Both the position numbers and the translations under genes were made by a program. The notes under the pieces were generated by a model. The model did no database searches, had not been told where the DNA came from, and was given only the letters and a program-made list of their open reading frames with translations. From contig NZ_AKGD01000001.1 in assembly GCF_000271305.1 (NCBI RefSeq), positions 1,116,001-1,180,000 on the forward strand: 64,000 nucleotides of DNA. Reading direction: 5' to 3'. Below are positions 11,636-19,209 of the stretch, in pieces (position 1 is the first letter of the stretch; every line of letters starts with the position of its first letter). The DNA comes from Hydrocarboniphaga effusa AP103. Its GTDB lineage: Bacteria > Pseudomonadota > Gammaproteobacteria > Nevskiales > Nevskiaceae.

Positions 11636-13885
11636 CTATCCCGCACGCTTGAGCGCCGCGACTTCGGCTTCGAGCTGCGCGATGCGCACGTCCTTGGGGT
11701 TGAGCATGAACTGGCTCTGCAAGGCCGTTGCGCTCATCTTCACGCGCTCGCCCATCATGATGCCGTAGACGGTGTTCACGTCCGCGCCCCAGCACCCCAT
11801 GTACGGCAGATGCGCGGGTGGCTCCGGCGTGCTCCAGGTCTTCACGAACTCGTCGAAGGGCTTGCCGCGCGCGATGCGCGCCCTGCGCTCCTGCTCGCGC
11901 AGCGCGCGCGTGCCCTGCTCGTCGACGAGGCGCGAGGCGCTGTCGTAAGCCACCTTGAAGATGTCGCGCGCGGTGTCGTCGGAGATCAGCTGCTCCTCGA
12001 GATCCTTCATCACCAGCGCCGGGTCGCGCTGCAGCACATCGCCGTAACCGCCGCCCGCGCCCTGGCACAGCATGTAGACCTCGCCGGGCTGCGCCAGCTC
12101 GAAGGTCATCGCCGACGGATGCGTCGAATACGTCGCGCCCTCGATGGCGCGCTCGTTCATGAGCCTGACGATGTCGAACGGCACGCGCTCCGGATTCTTC
12201 TGCAGTTCGTCGAAGACGTTGATGCCCTTGATCTTGCACAGCGGATACGCGGGCGACGCGTAGCCGCCGAACAAGGGTTGCGCGGACGGGAACAGCGAGC
12301 CGGTGCAGCCGGTCATGTAGCCCCACAGCGCCGAGCCGCGGAAGGTGTGGATCTGCTCGTAGCCCAGGCCGCTGCGCTGCTTGCCGAAGCCGGCGCGATC
12401 CTTGGTCAGCGTGAAGGCGCCCAGGCGCACGAGCGGCAGGTCTTCTTCCATGAGCTCGATTTCGCCGAGGTCGCAATGCGCCGCGAACGGCGGCGACACC
12501 GAATGCTCGCCGTCGCGATGGCTGCGGCCGCCCTGCCCCATGCCGTTGATGTCCGCGCAGAAATTGCCCGTGAACTCGTTGTGCTGGGTGATGCCGCCGT
12601 AGATCAGCGTGGCCGGCTGGTCGTATTGCGGCGCGACCATCGCGGTGTAGCGGTTCGGCAGGCTGTAGTTGAACTTGGCCATCGGAATGCTGGCGATGGT
12701 CATGGTCTTGAACAGCGGAATCAGGCTCATGGCCTGCGGCGTGTCGAACGAGCCGTTGACGATGGATTTTTCGTCGAACACGAAATCGAACGGCGTGAAC
12801 ACCGCCATCGTGAACGGCAGGTCCGGCCACACGTTCTGCATCCAGCCGCTGTAGAGCATCGTCTTGAACGAGGCCTGGCAGGTGTTGATCGAGCGATTGA
12901 CCAGCTCGGGCGACGAGCCGCGCATGTCCACGGTCAGCTTGTCGCCCTTGACCGTGATCGCCATGTTGAGCTTGAGCAGCGCGCTCTCGCGCAGCGTGGA
13001 ATCGGCGAAGGACACCGTGCGCATGGTGCCGTCCGGCAGCTCGAGGATGCGCCGCCGAACTTCGTCGACGACATCCTCGATGTGCTTGCGCAAGGTCATG
13101 ATGAGCGCTTCGGCGCCATGCTCCTCGAGCAGCTTGACCACGCGCTCGCGCAGGCGCAGACAGGAATGCAGGCGCACCTTCATGTCTTCGAGCTGCAGCT
13201 TGGGATCGCGCACCGAGTTCTGCAGGAAGGTGACCAGATCGCGCTTGAGCTCGAAGTTCTCCACCACCTTGAACGGCGACATCTTCAGGCCTTCGTCGAA
13301 CTTGCTCTCGGCCGCGGCCGGCATGCCGCCGGGCTCGGTGGCGCCGTTCTCGCCCTCGTGGATGGTGGCCGACACCCAGCACACCAGCTGCCCGTCCCAG
13401 AACACCGGCATCATCATCGACTGGTCGGTGTTGTGGATGCCGCCGTAGCGCGCGTCGTTGTGGATGAAGCCGTCGCCCTCGCGCACGCCGACGGTCGGTT
13501 CGTCGGTCCAGTACTTGTTGATGAACTTGATCGGGTAGAACACCGCGGCGGCGAAGCCGCCGACGCCATGCGGCGCGATCATCGACAGATCGCCGGCCGC
13601 CGTGAAGATGCCCGTGGTCATGTCGCCCCACTTCGCACCGGGCGCGGCACCCATCTGCTCGATCATGGTGTTCGATTCGTCGAGCGCCGAGATGATCAGG
13701 CCGCGAACCTCGTTGATCTTGTGCGGGTCCACTTCGCCCGACAGCAGCCGCTGTTCGATCTCGCTGCGCGGATCGATGCGATGGTTCTCCATGATCGCCG
13801 GGTCCGGCGCGTAGAACAGCTTGTTCTGCCGCACGAAGCGGTCGAGCATCGCCTGCTGGTCGGGCGTGATGTTGTTGTCGTTCAT
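11636..13885 (-). CDS. Ketone carboxylase HyuB-like subunit (beta-type; AcxB/ApcD-like)
   Basis: 749 residues of the hydantoinase B / oxoprolinase family, including its glycine-rich stretches (GVGGFAAAV, QGAGGGYGD) and histidine/acid-rich segments (HNDARYGGIHNTDQ). The N-terminal section KINEVRGLIISALDES and the C-terminal tail VRIAQLEAEVAALK resemble the large HyuB-like subunit of acetone carboxylase more than true hydantoinases. In that family this subunit takes part in carboxylating the phosphorylated enol(ate) of the ketone. A GAGG site lies about 12 bases upstream. The gene follows the second HyuA-like gene by 23 bases and is followed by the dehydrogenase gene after 34 bases. Confidence 0.9.
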   Translation of the reverse strand: MNDNNITPDQQAMLDRFVRQNKLFYAPDPAIMENHRIDPRSEIEQRLLSGEVDPHKINEVRGLIISALDESNTMIEQMGAAPGAKWGDMTTGIFTAAGDLSMIAPHGVGGFAAAVFYPIKFINKYWTDEPTVGVREGDGFIHNDARYGGIHNTDQSMMMPVFWDGQLVCWVSATIHEGENGATEPGGMPAAAESKFDEGLKMSPFKVVENFELKRDLVTFLQNSVRDPKLQLEDMKVRLHSCLRLRERVVKLLEEHGAEALIMTLRKHIEDVVDEVRRRILELPDGTMRTVSFADSTLRESALLKLNMAITVKGDKLTVDMRGSSPELVNRSINTCQASFKTMLYSGWMQNVWPDLPFTMAVFTPFDFVFDEKSIVNGSFDTPQAMSLIPLFKTMTIASIPMAKFNYSLPNRYTAMVAPQYDQPATLIYGGITQHNEFTGNFCADINGMGQGGRSHRDGEHSVSPPFAAHCDLGEIELMEEDLPLVRLGAFTLTKDRAGFGKQRSGLGYEQIHTFRGSALWGYMTGCTGSLFPSAQPLFGGYASPAYPLCKIKGINVFDELQKNPERVPFDIVRLMNERAIEGATYSTHPSAMTFELAQPGEVYMLCQGAGGGYGDVLQRDPALVMKDLEEQLISDDTARDIFKVAYDSASRLVDEQGTRALREQERRARIARGKPFDEFVKTWSTPEPPAHLPYMGCWGADVNTVYGIMMGERVKMSATALQSQFMLNPKDVRIAQLEAEVAALKRAG

Positions 13886-13908
13886 GAGCGCTTTATTCCT
13901 CTGCCGTC

Positions 13909-16044
13909 TCAGGCGTCGAGCCGGGTGAACCACACGGCGTTCTGGTCCGCCGCGGTATAGCGCCAGCCCGGTTCGATCAGGTAAGTGGTAGCCCGCGTGA
14001 CCACGATCGCGGGGCCGTCGATCCGTGTTCCGGGCGTCAGTGCGGCCTCGCCGTAGATCGCGGTCTTGCGCGCGCCGTCCACGCCGACGAAGTGGCAGTC
14101 GCGCGTCCCGATCGGCGGCGGTGCCGGCAGCAGCTTCTCGGGCGGCCTGATGCTGCGGAAGCGGATGCCCGGATGCTCGATGTACGAGCACACGCGGATC
14201 GTGTTGATGCGCACGCCGGCCTCGGGCGTCTGGCTGCCCGCGCCGAAGCGCTCGCCGTAGCGCTCGTGGAACTGCTCGATCAGCTTGAGCACGTGCTCCG
14301 GCGCGGTCACCCGATTCAGGTCGGTGACCACCGCGGTCTCGACGCGCTGGTTGCCGTAGCGCATGTCGAGCTCGAGGCGATAGCGCACCTGCGCGGGCTC
14401 GAAGCCCTGGCGCAGCAGGTCCTCGCGACCGCGTCGCTCGAGCTCTTCGACGACACCGTTGAAGCGGTCGTAGTCGCTGAAGAAGGCCTGGCGATTGGCG
14501 TCGAACAGCGTGGTCCAGGTGCTCATCTCGTGGATGTGCAGCTGGCTCATGTTGCCGGCGCCGCAGGCCGAGAACACCGAGGCGAACGGCGGCGCGAGAA
14601 TGGTCTTCACGCCGAGCGCGCGCGCGATGCCGCAGGCGTGCAGCGGTCCGTTGCCGCCGTAGGCGAGAATCGTGAAATGCTCGGGCTCGTAGCCGCGCGT
14701 GCGCAGCTCGCGCGCGATGCCGTTGGCCATGTTGGCGTCGACCGTGCGCTTGATGAGCTTGGCGCAGTCCACCACGCTCTCGTCCATCTCGTCGGCCAGA
14801 TGCGCTTCGATCGCCTGCTTCGAGCGACGCGGATTGAGCTTGATGTGACCGCCCGCGTAATTGGCCGGATCCAGATACCCGAGCAGCAGATCGGCGTCGG
14901 TCACCGTGGGCTTCATGCCGCCGCGGTCGTAGCAGGCCGGGCCCGGATCGGAGCCCGCGGATTCCGGGCCCACCTGCACGGTCTGGAACATGCGGTCGTA
15001 GTGGCAGATCGAGCCGCCGCCCGCGCCGAGCGTCACCAGGTGCACCATCGGCACGCTGACCATCCAGCGCTCGATGACCGGATTGAAATCGTAGTGCTTG
15101 ATGCCACCTTCGACGACGATGCCGATGTCGAAGCTGGTGCCGCCCATGTCGGTGGCGACGATGTTGCCGAGCCCGGTCTGCAGCGCCAGGTGCTCGCTGG
15201 CCGCGATGCCCGACACCGGCCCCGAATGCACGGTCTGCAGCGCATCGGTGGAATTGAGCTGCGCCATGCCGCCCGAGTTGTGGTTGCACAGCATCGGCTT
15301 GTCGTAGCCGGCGTTGCGCAGATTGAGCTCCAGCGTGCCGAGCCCGTGGTACATCACCTGGTGCAGGAAGCCATCGATGATCGTCGACATGGCACGCACG
15401 TATTCGCCCTTGCGACCGACCACCTGGTGCGACAACAGCATCGGAATCGCACCGAGCATGTGGCCCGGATATTCCTCGAGGAAGATTTCGCGGATGCGCA
15501 GCTCGTGCACCGGGTTGACCACCGAGTTGGCGAGCACCACGACGATGGCCTCGGCGCCGAGATCGACGAGCTCGCGCAGGCGATCGCGCAGCTGGTCTTC
15601 GTCGAGCGGCATGACCACGGCGCCCGCGTAATCCACGCGCTCGCGCACTTCGAGGATCATCGGGATCGGCACGATGGGGTCGGGGCGCTGCGCGTTGGGC
15701 ACGTCCATCTGCTGCTTGTGCGGCAGGCCGGTGCCATAGCCCTTGGCGCGCGTCAGCGGAACCGACGAGCGGAAACCGTCCGTCGTCAGCAGGCCCAGGC
15801 GCGGCCCCTTGCGCTCGATCAGCGCATTGGTTCCGAGCGTGGTGGCGTAGCGCACCGAATCGACCTGCGACAGCAGCTCGCGCTCGCTGATATCCAGCTG
15901 GCGGCAGGCGGTCTTCAGCGCCTCGTTGAAGCCCAGCGCGAGGTTCTGATGCGTGGTGAGCGCCTTGGATTCGATGTAGCGATCGCCCCAGGCGACGAAG
16001 CAATCGGTGAAGGTGCCGCCGATGTCGACCGAAACGCGCTTCAT
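13909..16044 (-). CDS. Ketone carboxylase HyuA-like ATPase subunit 2
   Basis: 711 residues of the hydantoinase A / ASKHA ATPase family. The N terminus carries the phosphate-binding loop VDIGGTFTDCFVA, a second loop is seen in ATDMGGTSFDIGIV, and AYGGNGPLHACGIAR is the conserved adenosine/Mg region. This type of subunit uses ATP to phosphorylate ketone and bicarbonate. The ATG overlaps the stop of the small-subunit gene by four bases (ATGA), implying translational coupling and a fixed stoichiometry. It is a divergent paralogue of the HyuA-like protein two genes upstream, giving an alpha/alpha-prime arrangement. Confidence 0.92.
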   Translation of the reverse strand: MKRVSVDIGGTFTDCFVAWGDRYIESKALTTHQNLALGFNEALKTACRQLDISERELLSQVDSVRYATTLGTNALIERKGPRLGLLTTDGFRSSVPLTRAKGYGTGLPHKQQMDVPNAQRPDPIVPIPMILEVRERVDYAGAVVMPLDEDQLRDRLRELVDLGAEAIVVVLANSVVNPVHELRIREIFLEEYPGHMLGAIPMLLSHQVVGRKGEYVRAMSTIIDGFLHQVMYHGLGTLELNLRNAGYDKPMLCNHNSGGMAQLNSTDALQTVHSGPVSGIAASEHLALQTGLGNIVATDMGGTSFDIGIVVEGGIKHYDFNPVIERWMVSVPMVHLVTLGAGGGSICHYDRMFQTVQVGPESAGSDPGPACYDRGGMKPTVTDADLLLGYLDPANYAGGHIKLNPRRSKQAIEAHLADEMDESVVDCAKLIKRTVDANMANGIARELRTRGYEPEHFTILAYGGNGPLHACGIARALGVKTILAPPFASVFSACGAGNMSQLHIHEMSTWTTLFDANRQAFFSDYDRFNGVVEELERRGREDLLRQGFEPAQVRYRLELDMRYGNQRVETAVVTDLNRVTAPEHVLKLIEQFHERYGERFGAGSQTPEAGVRINTIRVCSYIEHPGIRFRSIRPPEKLLPAPPPIGTRDCHFVGVDGARKTAIYGEAALTPGTRIDGPAIVVTRATTYLIEPGWRYTAADQNAVWFTRLDA

Positions 16045-16478
16045 GCGCCTTCTCCGGTGTACAGGCGCGCGGCGCGCGGGCCGCCGTGCGCGACCGGGCG
16101 CGGATACTCCTGCCCCACGGCAGCCTCCTGCACTTCGGGCCTGTCCTTCCACTGCCGCTTGAGCGCCTCGATGTCGAGCTCGATGTCGTGTATCGGCGGA
16201 TGTCCGGGCGGCAGGTATTCGGTCTCGATCATCGAGCCGCACCGCGGGCAGTAGTATTCGAGGATGCGGCACCACTGCGGATTCGGCGCGTAGGTGAACT
16301 CGTAGTGATCCGGATCGAGCAGGGGCTTGTGGATCTCGCGCGGATCGCGGTCGTAGACCAGCAGGCCGCGCTTGTAGTTTTCACGTGCCCCGATCAGCTC
16401 GGCGCCGCAGGCACGGCATTCCCATTGCTCGCTGTCCAGGTCGATGCGCAGGTTCTCGGTGATCAACACTTTTTTCAT
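16041..16478 (-). CDS. Ketone carboxylase small zinc-binding (gamma) subunit
   Basis: 145 residues from an ATG preceded by AGGAGAGAG. Two CxxC pairs (WECRACG near residue 21 and YYCPRCG near residue 78) form a zinc-ribbon site, and the surrounding sequence (KRGLLVYDRDPREIHKPLLD) matches the pattern of AcxC/ApcB small subunits of acetone and acetophenone carboxylases. It lies between the two HyuA-like genes, the position of the small subunit in apc-type clusters as I recall them. Its stop overlaps the next start. The role in the complex is structural or metal-binding; no catalytic role is established here. Confidence 0.85.
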   Translation of the reverse strand: MKKVLITENLRIDLDSEQWECRACGAELIGARENYKRGLLVYDRDPREIHKPLLDPDHYEFTYAPNPQWCRILEYYCPRCGSMIETEYLPPGHPPIHDIELDIEALKRQWKDRPEVQEAAVGQEYPRPVAHGGPRAARLYTGEGA

Positions 16479-16492
16479 CGCGATCTCTCTCC

Positions 16493-18415
16493 TCAAGCCC
16501 GGCCGCTGCGACTCAGCAGCACGTCGCCGGCATCGTTGAATTCGAACTGCCAGCCCGCATCGAGGCGACACGTGAAGAAGGCTTCCTCGAGCACGGCCGG
16601 GCCTGCGGCGCGCGTGCCCGCGCGCTGATCCTCCAGTCGATACAGCGGCAGTTCCTGGCTCTTGTCCGCAAGCACCACGCGACGCCGGCCCGCCTCGACG
16701 GCCGCGTGCGAGGCCGAGCCGAAGCGGCCTTGCAGGGCGGGCTGCGCGATCGGCTTGCGCACGTTCAAGGCCAGCGATAGGCGTTCGCCCGAAGCGATCG
16801 GCGGCAGCGTCTCCGGCAACGGCAGTTCTTCGTCGCGCCCCGCACCGCTGATCGCCAGCCTGCGCTCGACGACGCAGTCTTCGAGCGCGAAGCCTTCGGC
16901 GTGCATGCCGCGGCGCGCACGGCGCGTGAGCTCATCGAGCGTGGCGGGCAGATCGTCCGCGCCGGCCAGCGGCGCCTCGTAGCGATGCTCGATGTCGGAG
17001 AAGCCCAGGCCGAACGCGGAGAACACCGCCGCAAGGCCCGGAATCAGCACGCGGTCGATGCCCGCCGCCTCGGCGATGCGACAGACCACGAACGGGCCGG
17101 CACCGCCGAAGGCCGCGAGCGTGGTCTGCGGCGTCACCTTCGTGAAGGCGTGGATGCTCTGCGCGACCTTGTCGACCCAGGCCGCCTCCATGCGGGCGGC
17201 GGCGAGCTCCTCGCTCACGCCGAGCGGCTGCGCCACGTTCTGCGCGATCGCGGCGCGTGCCCGCTCCACGTCGAGCCGCAGATCGCCGCCGAAGAAGGTC
17301 GCGGGATCGAGCAGGCCGGTGAGCACGAAGGCATCGGTGATGGTGGCTTGCGTTCCGCCCAGGCCGAACGCGGCCGGTCCCGGCGCGCTGCCGACGCTTT
17401 GCGGGCCGACCTCGATGTTGCGGCCATCGCGGCACTGGATGATCGAGCTGCCGCCGACGCCCACGCTGACGACGTTGCAGAGCGGAAACGAGACCTCGAC
17501 GTTCTCGACGCGCCCGCGACGTTCCTCGCGAACGCCACCGCTGGCCACTTCGCCGATGTCGGTGGTGGTGCCGCCGATGTCGATCGACACCAGGTGCTCG
17601 AAGCCGTAGTGCTGCGCGAGTGCGCGCGAGCCTTCCATGCCGCCGCGCGGGCCCGAGCTGTAGGTCTTCAGCGCGATGGTCTTGGCGACGCGCGCCGAGT
17701 GCCCGTCGTTGCGGAAGATCAGCAGCGGGTTGCGCGTCTTGGCCAGGCGCAGCTTGTGTTCGGCGTTGTAGAGAAAGCGCTCCATCGCCGGATGCAGGAA
17801 GGCGTTGAACAAGGCCGTCCAGGTGCGCCGCACGTCATCCTCGTCCTGCACCACCTCGTGCGAATACAGCAGCGGCACCGCGCCGAGCAGATGCTGCGGA
17901 AACTTGCGCAGGAATATTCTCTTGAGCCGCGTCTCCTGGGCCAGGCGCTCCGCGCCGCCGTGTGCGACCACCACGCGATGCGCACCCGATGAGGCCAGCG
18001 TGTTGATCGCGCGGACCGCCGCCATCTCCAGCGCTTCGGCATCCTGGGACAGGTCGAGCGTGACGCAGCGGTCGCCGACCAGCGCATCGAACAGACCGGC
18101 CGCGTTTTCCGCATGCCGCAGCGACTCGCGGCTCAGGCTGCCCGTAAGCAGCAACCCGAGGCGCTGGCCCTTGCGCTCGACCAGCGCATTGGTGCCCTGC
18201 GTCGTCGAATAGCGGATGTGATCGGTGGAGGCCAGCAGCGCCACCAGATCCTCGTGGCCGTAGATGGCCTTCGATGCCTTGGTCAGCCCGTCGATGAAAC
18301 AGCGCGACAGGTCGAACGGCGTCGTCAGCGTCTTGGTGCGCCAGACCGTGGACCCGTCCAGCACGCAGATGTCGGTCAGCGTGCCGCCGTTGTCGATATT
18401 GATGAGTTTTCCCAC
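16493..18415 (-). CDS. Ketone carboxylase HyuA-like ATPase subunit 1
   Basis: 640 residues from GTG at 18415, directly after AGGAGAGG. The frame runs further upstream, but that part overlaps the thioesterase gene and shows no family similarity. The first phosphate loop is INIDNGGTLTDICV, with Asn in place of the usual Ile/Val after the aspartate; the second, SIDIGGTTTDIGEV, is canonical. AAFGGAGPFVVCRIAE is the conserved C-lobe motif. It is shorter and clearly diverged from the second HyuA-like subunit. Two HyuA-type subunits with one HyuB type and one zinc subunit is the alpha-alpha'-beta-gamma composition described for acetophenone carboxylase; acetone carboxylase has only one HyuA type. 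Confidence 0.9.
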   Translation of the reverse strand: MGKLINIDNGGTLTDICVLDGSTVWRTKTLTTPFDLSRCFIDGLTKASKAIYGHEDLVALLASTDHIRYSTTQGTNALVERKGQRLGLLLTGSLSRESLRHAENAAGLFDALVGDRCVTLDLSQDAEALEMAAVRAINTLASSGAHRVVVAHGGAERLAQETRLKRIFLRKFPQHLLGAVPLLYSHEVVQDEDDVRRTWTALFNAFLHPAMERFLYNAEHKLRLAKTRNPLLIFRNDGHSARVAKTIALKTYSSGPRGGMEGSRALAQHYGFEHLVSIDIGGTTTDIGEVASGGVREERRGRVENVEVSFPLCNVVSVGVGGSSIIQCRDGRNIEVGPQSVGSAPGPAAFGLGGTQATITDAFVLTGLLDPATFFGGDLRLDVERARAAIAQNVAQPLGVSEELAAARMEAAWVDKVAQSIHAFTKVTPQTTLAAFGGAGPFVVCRIAEAAGIDRVLIPGLAAVFSAFGLGFSDIEHRYEAPLAGADDLPATLDELTRRARRGMHAEGFALEDCVVERRLAISGAGRDEELPLPETLPPIASGERLSLALNVRKPIAQPALQGRFGSASHAAVEAGRRRVVLADKSQELPLYRLEDQRAGTRAAGPAVLEEAFFTCRLDAGWQFEFNDAGDVLLSRSGRA

Positions 18416-18495
18416 CCCGCCTCTCCTGTCTCGCCGAGAAGCAGAAGATGTCGTTGCGCGTGGAAAGCGTCCCCACCCTAAATGGCGGCCGGCCC

Positions 18496-18909
18496 CTACT
18501 TGGGCATCAACACCATCTGTGTGCAGCGGAACAGCGCCAGGGTTTTTCCGCTTTCCCGATGCTTGACGGTGGCATCCCAGACCTGCGTCGTCTTGCCGAG
18601 ATGCACGGGTGTCGCCGTGCATTCGATCGTTCCGTCGCGCGCCGTGCCGAGATGATTCGACTTCAGTTCGATGGTCGTGAAACCGCTGGCCCCGGAAGGC
18701 AGGTTGGCGACACAGCCGTAGCCGCAGGCGGTGTCGGCCAGCGCCACCACGGTCGCCGCATGCAGAAAGCCGTTCGGCGCCATGAGTTCACCGCGAACCG
18801 GCAGATGGGCCCGCACCTCGTGCGCCTGCACCTGCGTGAACACGATGCCGAGATAGCCGGGCAAGGAATTACGGCCCCGCTGGTTGAAACCGTCGTCGTT
18901 CGTGGACAT
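18496..18909 (-). CDS. PaaI-type hotdog-fold acyl-CoA thioesterase
   Basis: 137 residues, a typical single hotdog domain. The motif NGFLHAATVVALADTACGYG matches the PaaI/EntH family, with the active-site Asp in ALAD, followed by FTTIELKSNHLGTA. The ATG at 18909 follows AGGAGG. It is the first gene of the carboxylase operon, 80 bases before the first subunit gene. It could hydrolyse dead-end acyl-CoA esters and free CoA during ketone catabolism. The substrate is unknown. Confidence 0.85.
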   Translation of the reverse strand: MSTNDDGFNQRGRNSLPGYLGIVFTQVQAHEVRAHLPVRGELMAPNGFLHAATVVALADTACGYGCVANLPSGASGFTTIELKSNHLGTARDGTIECTATPVHLGKTTQVWDATVKHRESGKTLALFRCTQMVLMPK

Positions 18910-18972
18910 CGGCTTGAGTTCCTCCTCTTGAATGTTGAATGAGCGTAAAGCCGCGCGCCTGCACTCGCATGA

Positions 18973-19077
18973 TCGATCAGTCAGCTTGAGTATTTCCACT
19001 GATCGAAAAAGCGCAGCGCTTTGCGCAGCAGCAAACAAACCGCGTCGATAGGAAACAGCATGAAAAAATCTTCATGC
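18973..19077. promoter_or_regulatory. Inverted repeats in the divergent promoter region (carboxylase operon / rhodanese module)
   Basis: The 300-base gap between two divergent operons holds two notable repeats. TCGATCAGT (18973-18981) and ACTGATCGA (18998-19006) form 9-bp perfect arms with a 16-bp spacer, with centres 25 bases (about 2.4 turns) apart. GCATGAA (19058-19064) and TTCATGC (19071-19077) form a smaller palindrome. The first lies 64-97 bases upstream of the thioesterase start and is a reasonable operator candidate for the carboxylase operon. No regulator gene adjoins. Confidence 0.45.
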
Positions 19078-19209
19078 CGTTTTCGGCGCCTGCGCTCCAG
19101 AGGAAAAACAGGGCGATTTCGACGCATGACATATCGACATTACGGATTGTTCTTTTAGCCTCCCAATTACGCTGTGGCAGCTTCCGCGCCTCGCAACATT
19201 GGGGGCAAC

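Noticed and set aside
10783..11646. An N-terminally extended start for the short-chain dehydrogenase.
   Set aside because: The extra 15 residues lack similarity to the family, and the ATG at 11601 has a suitable ribosome site and normal N terminus.
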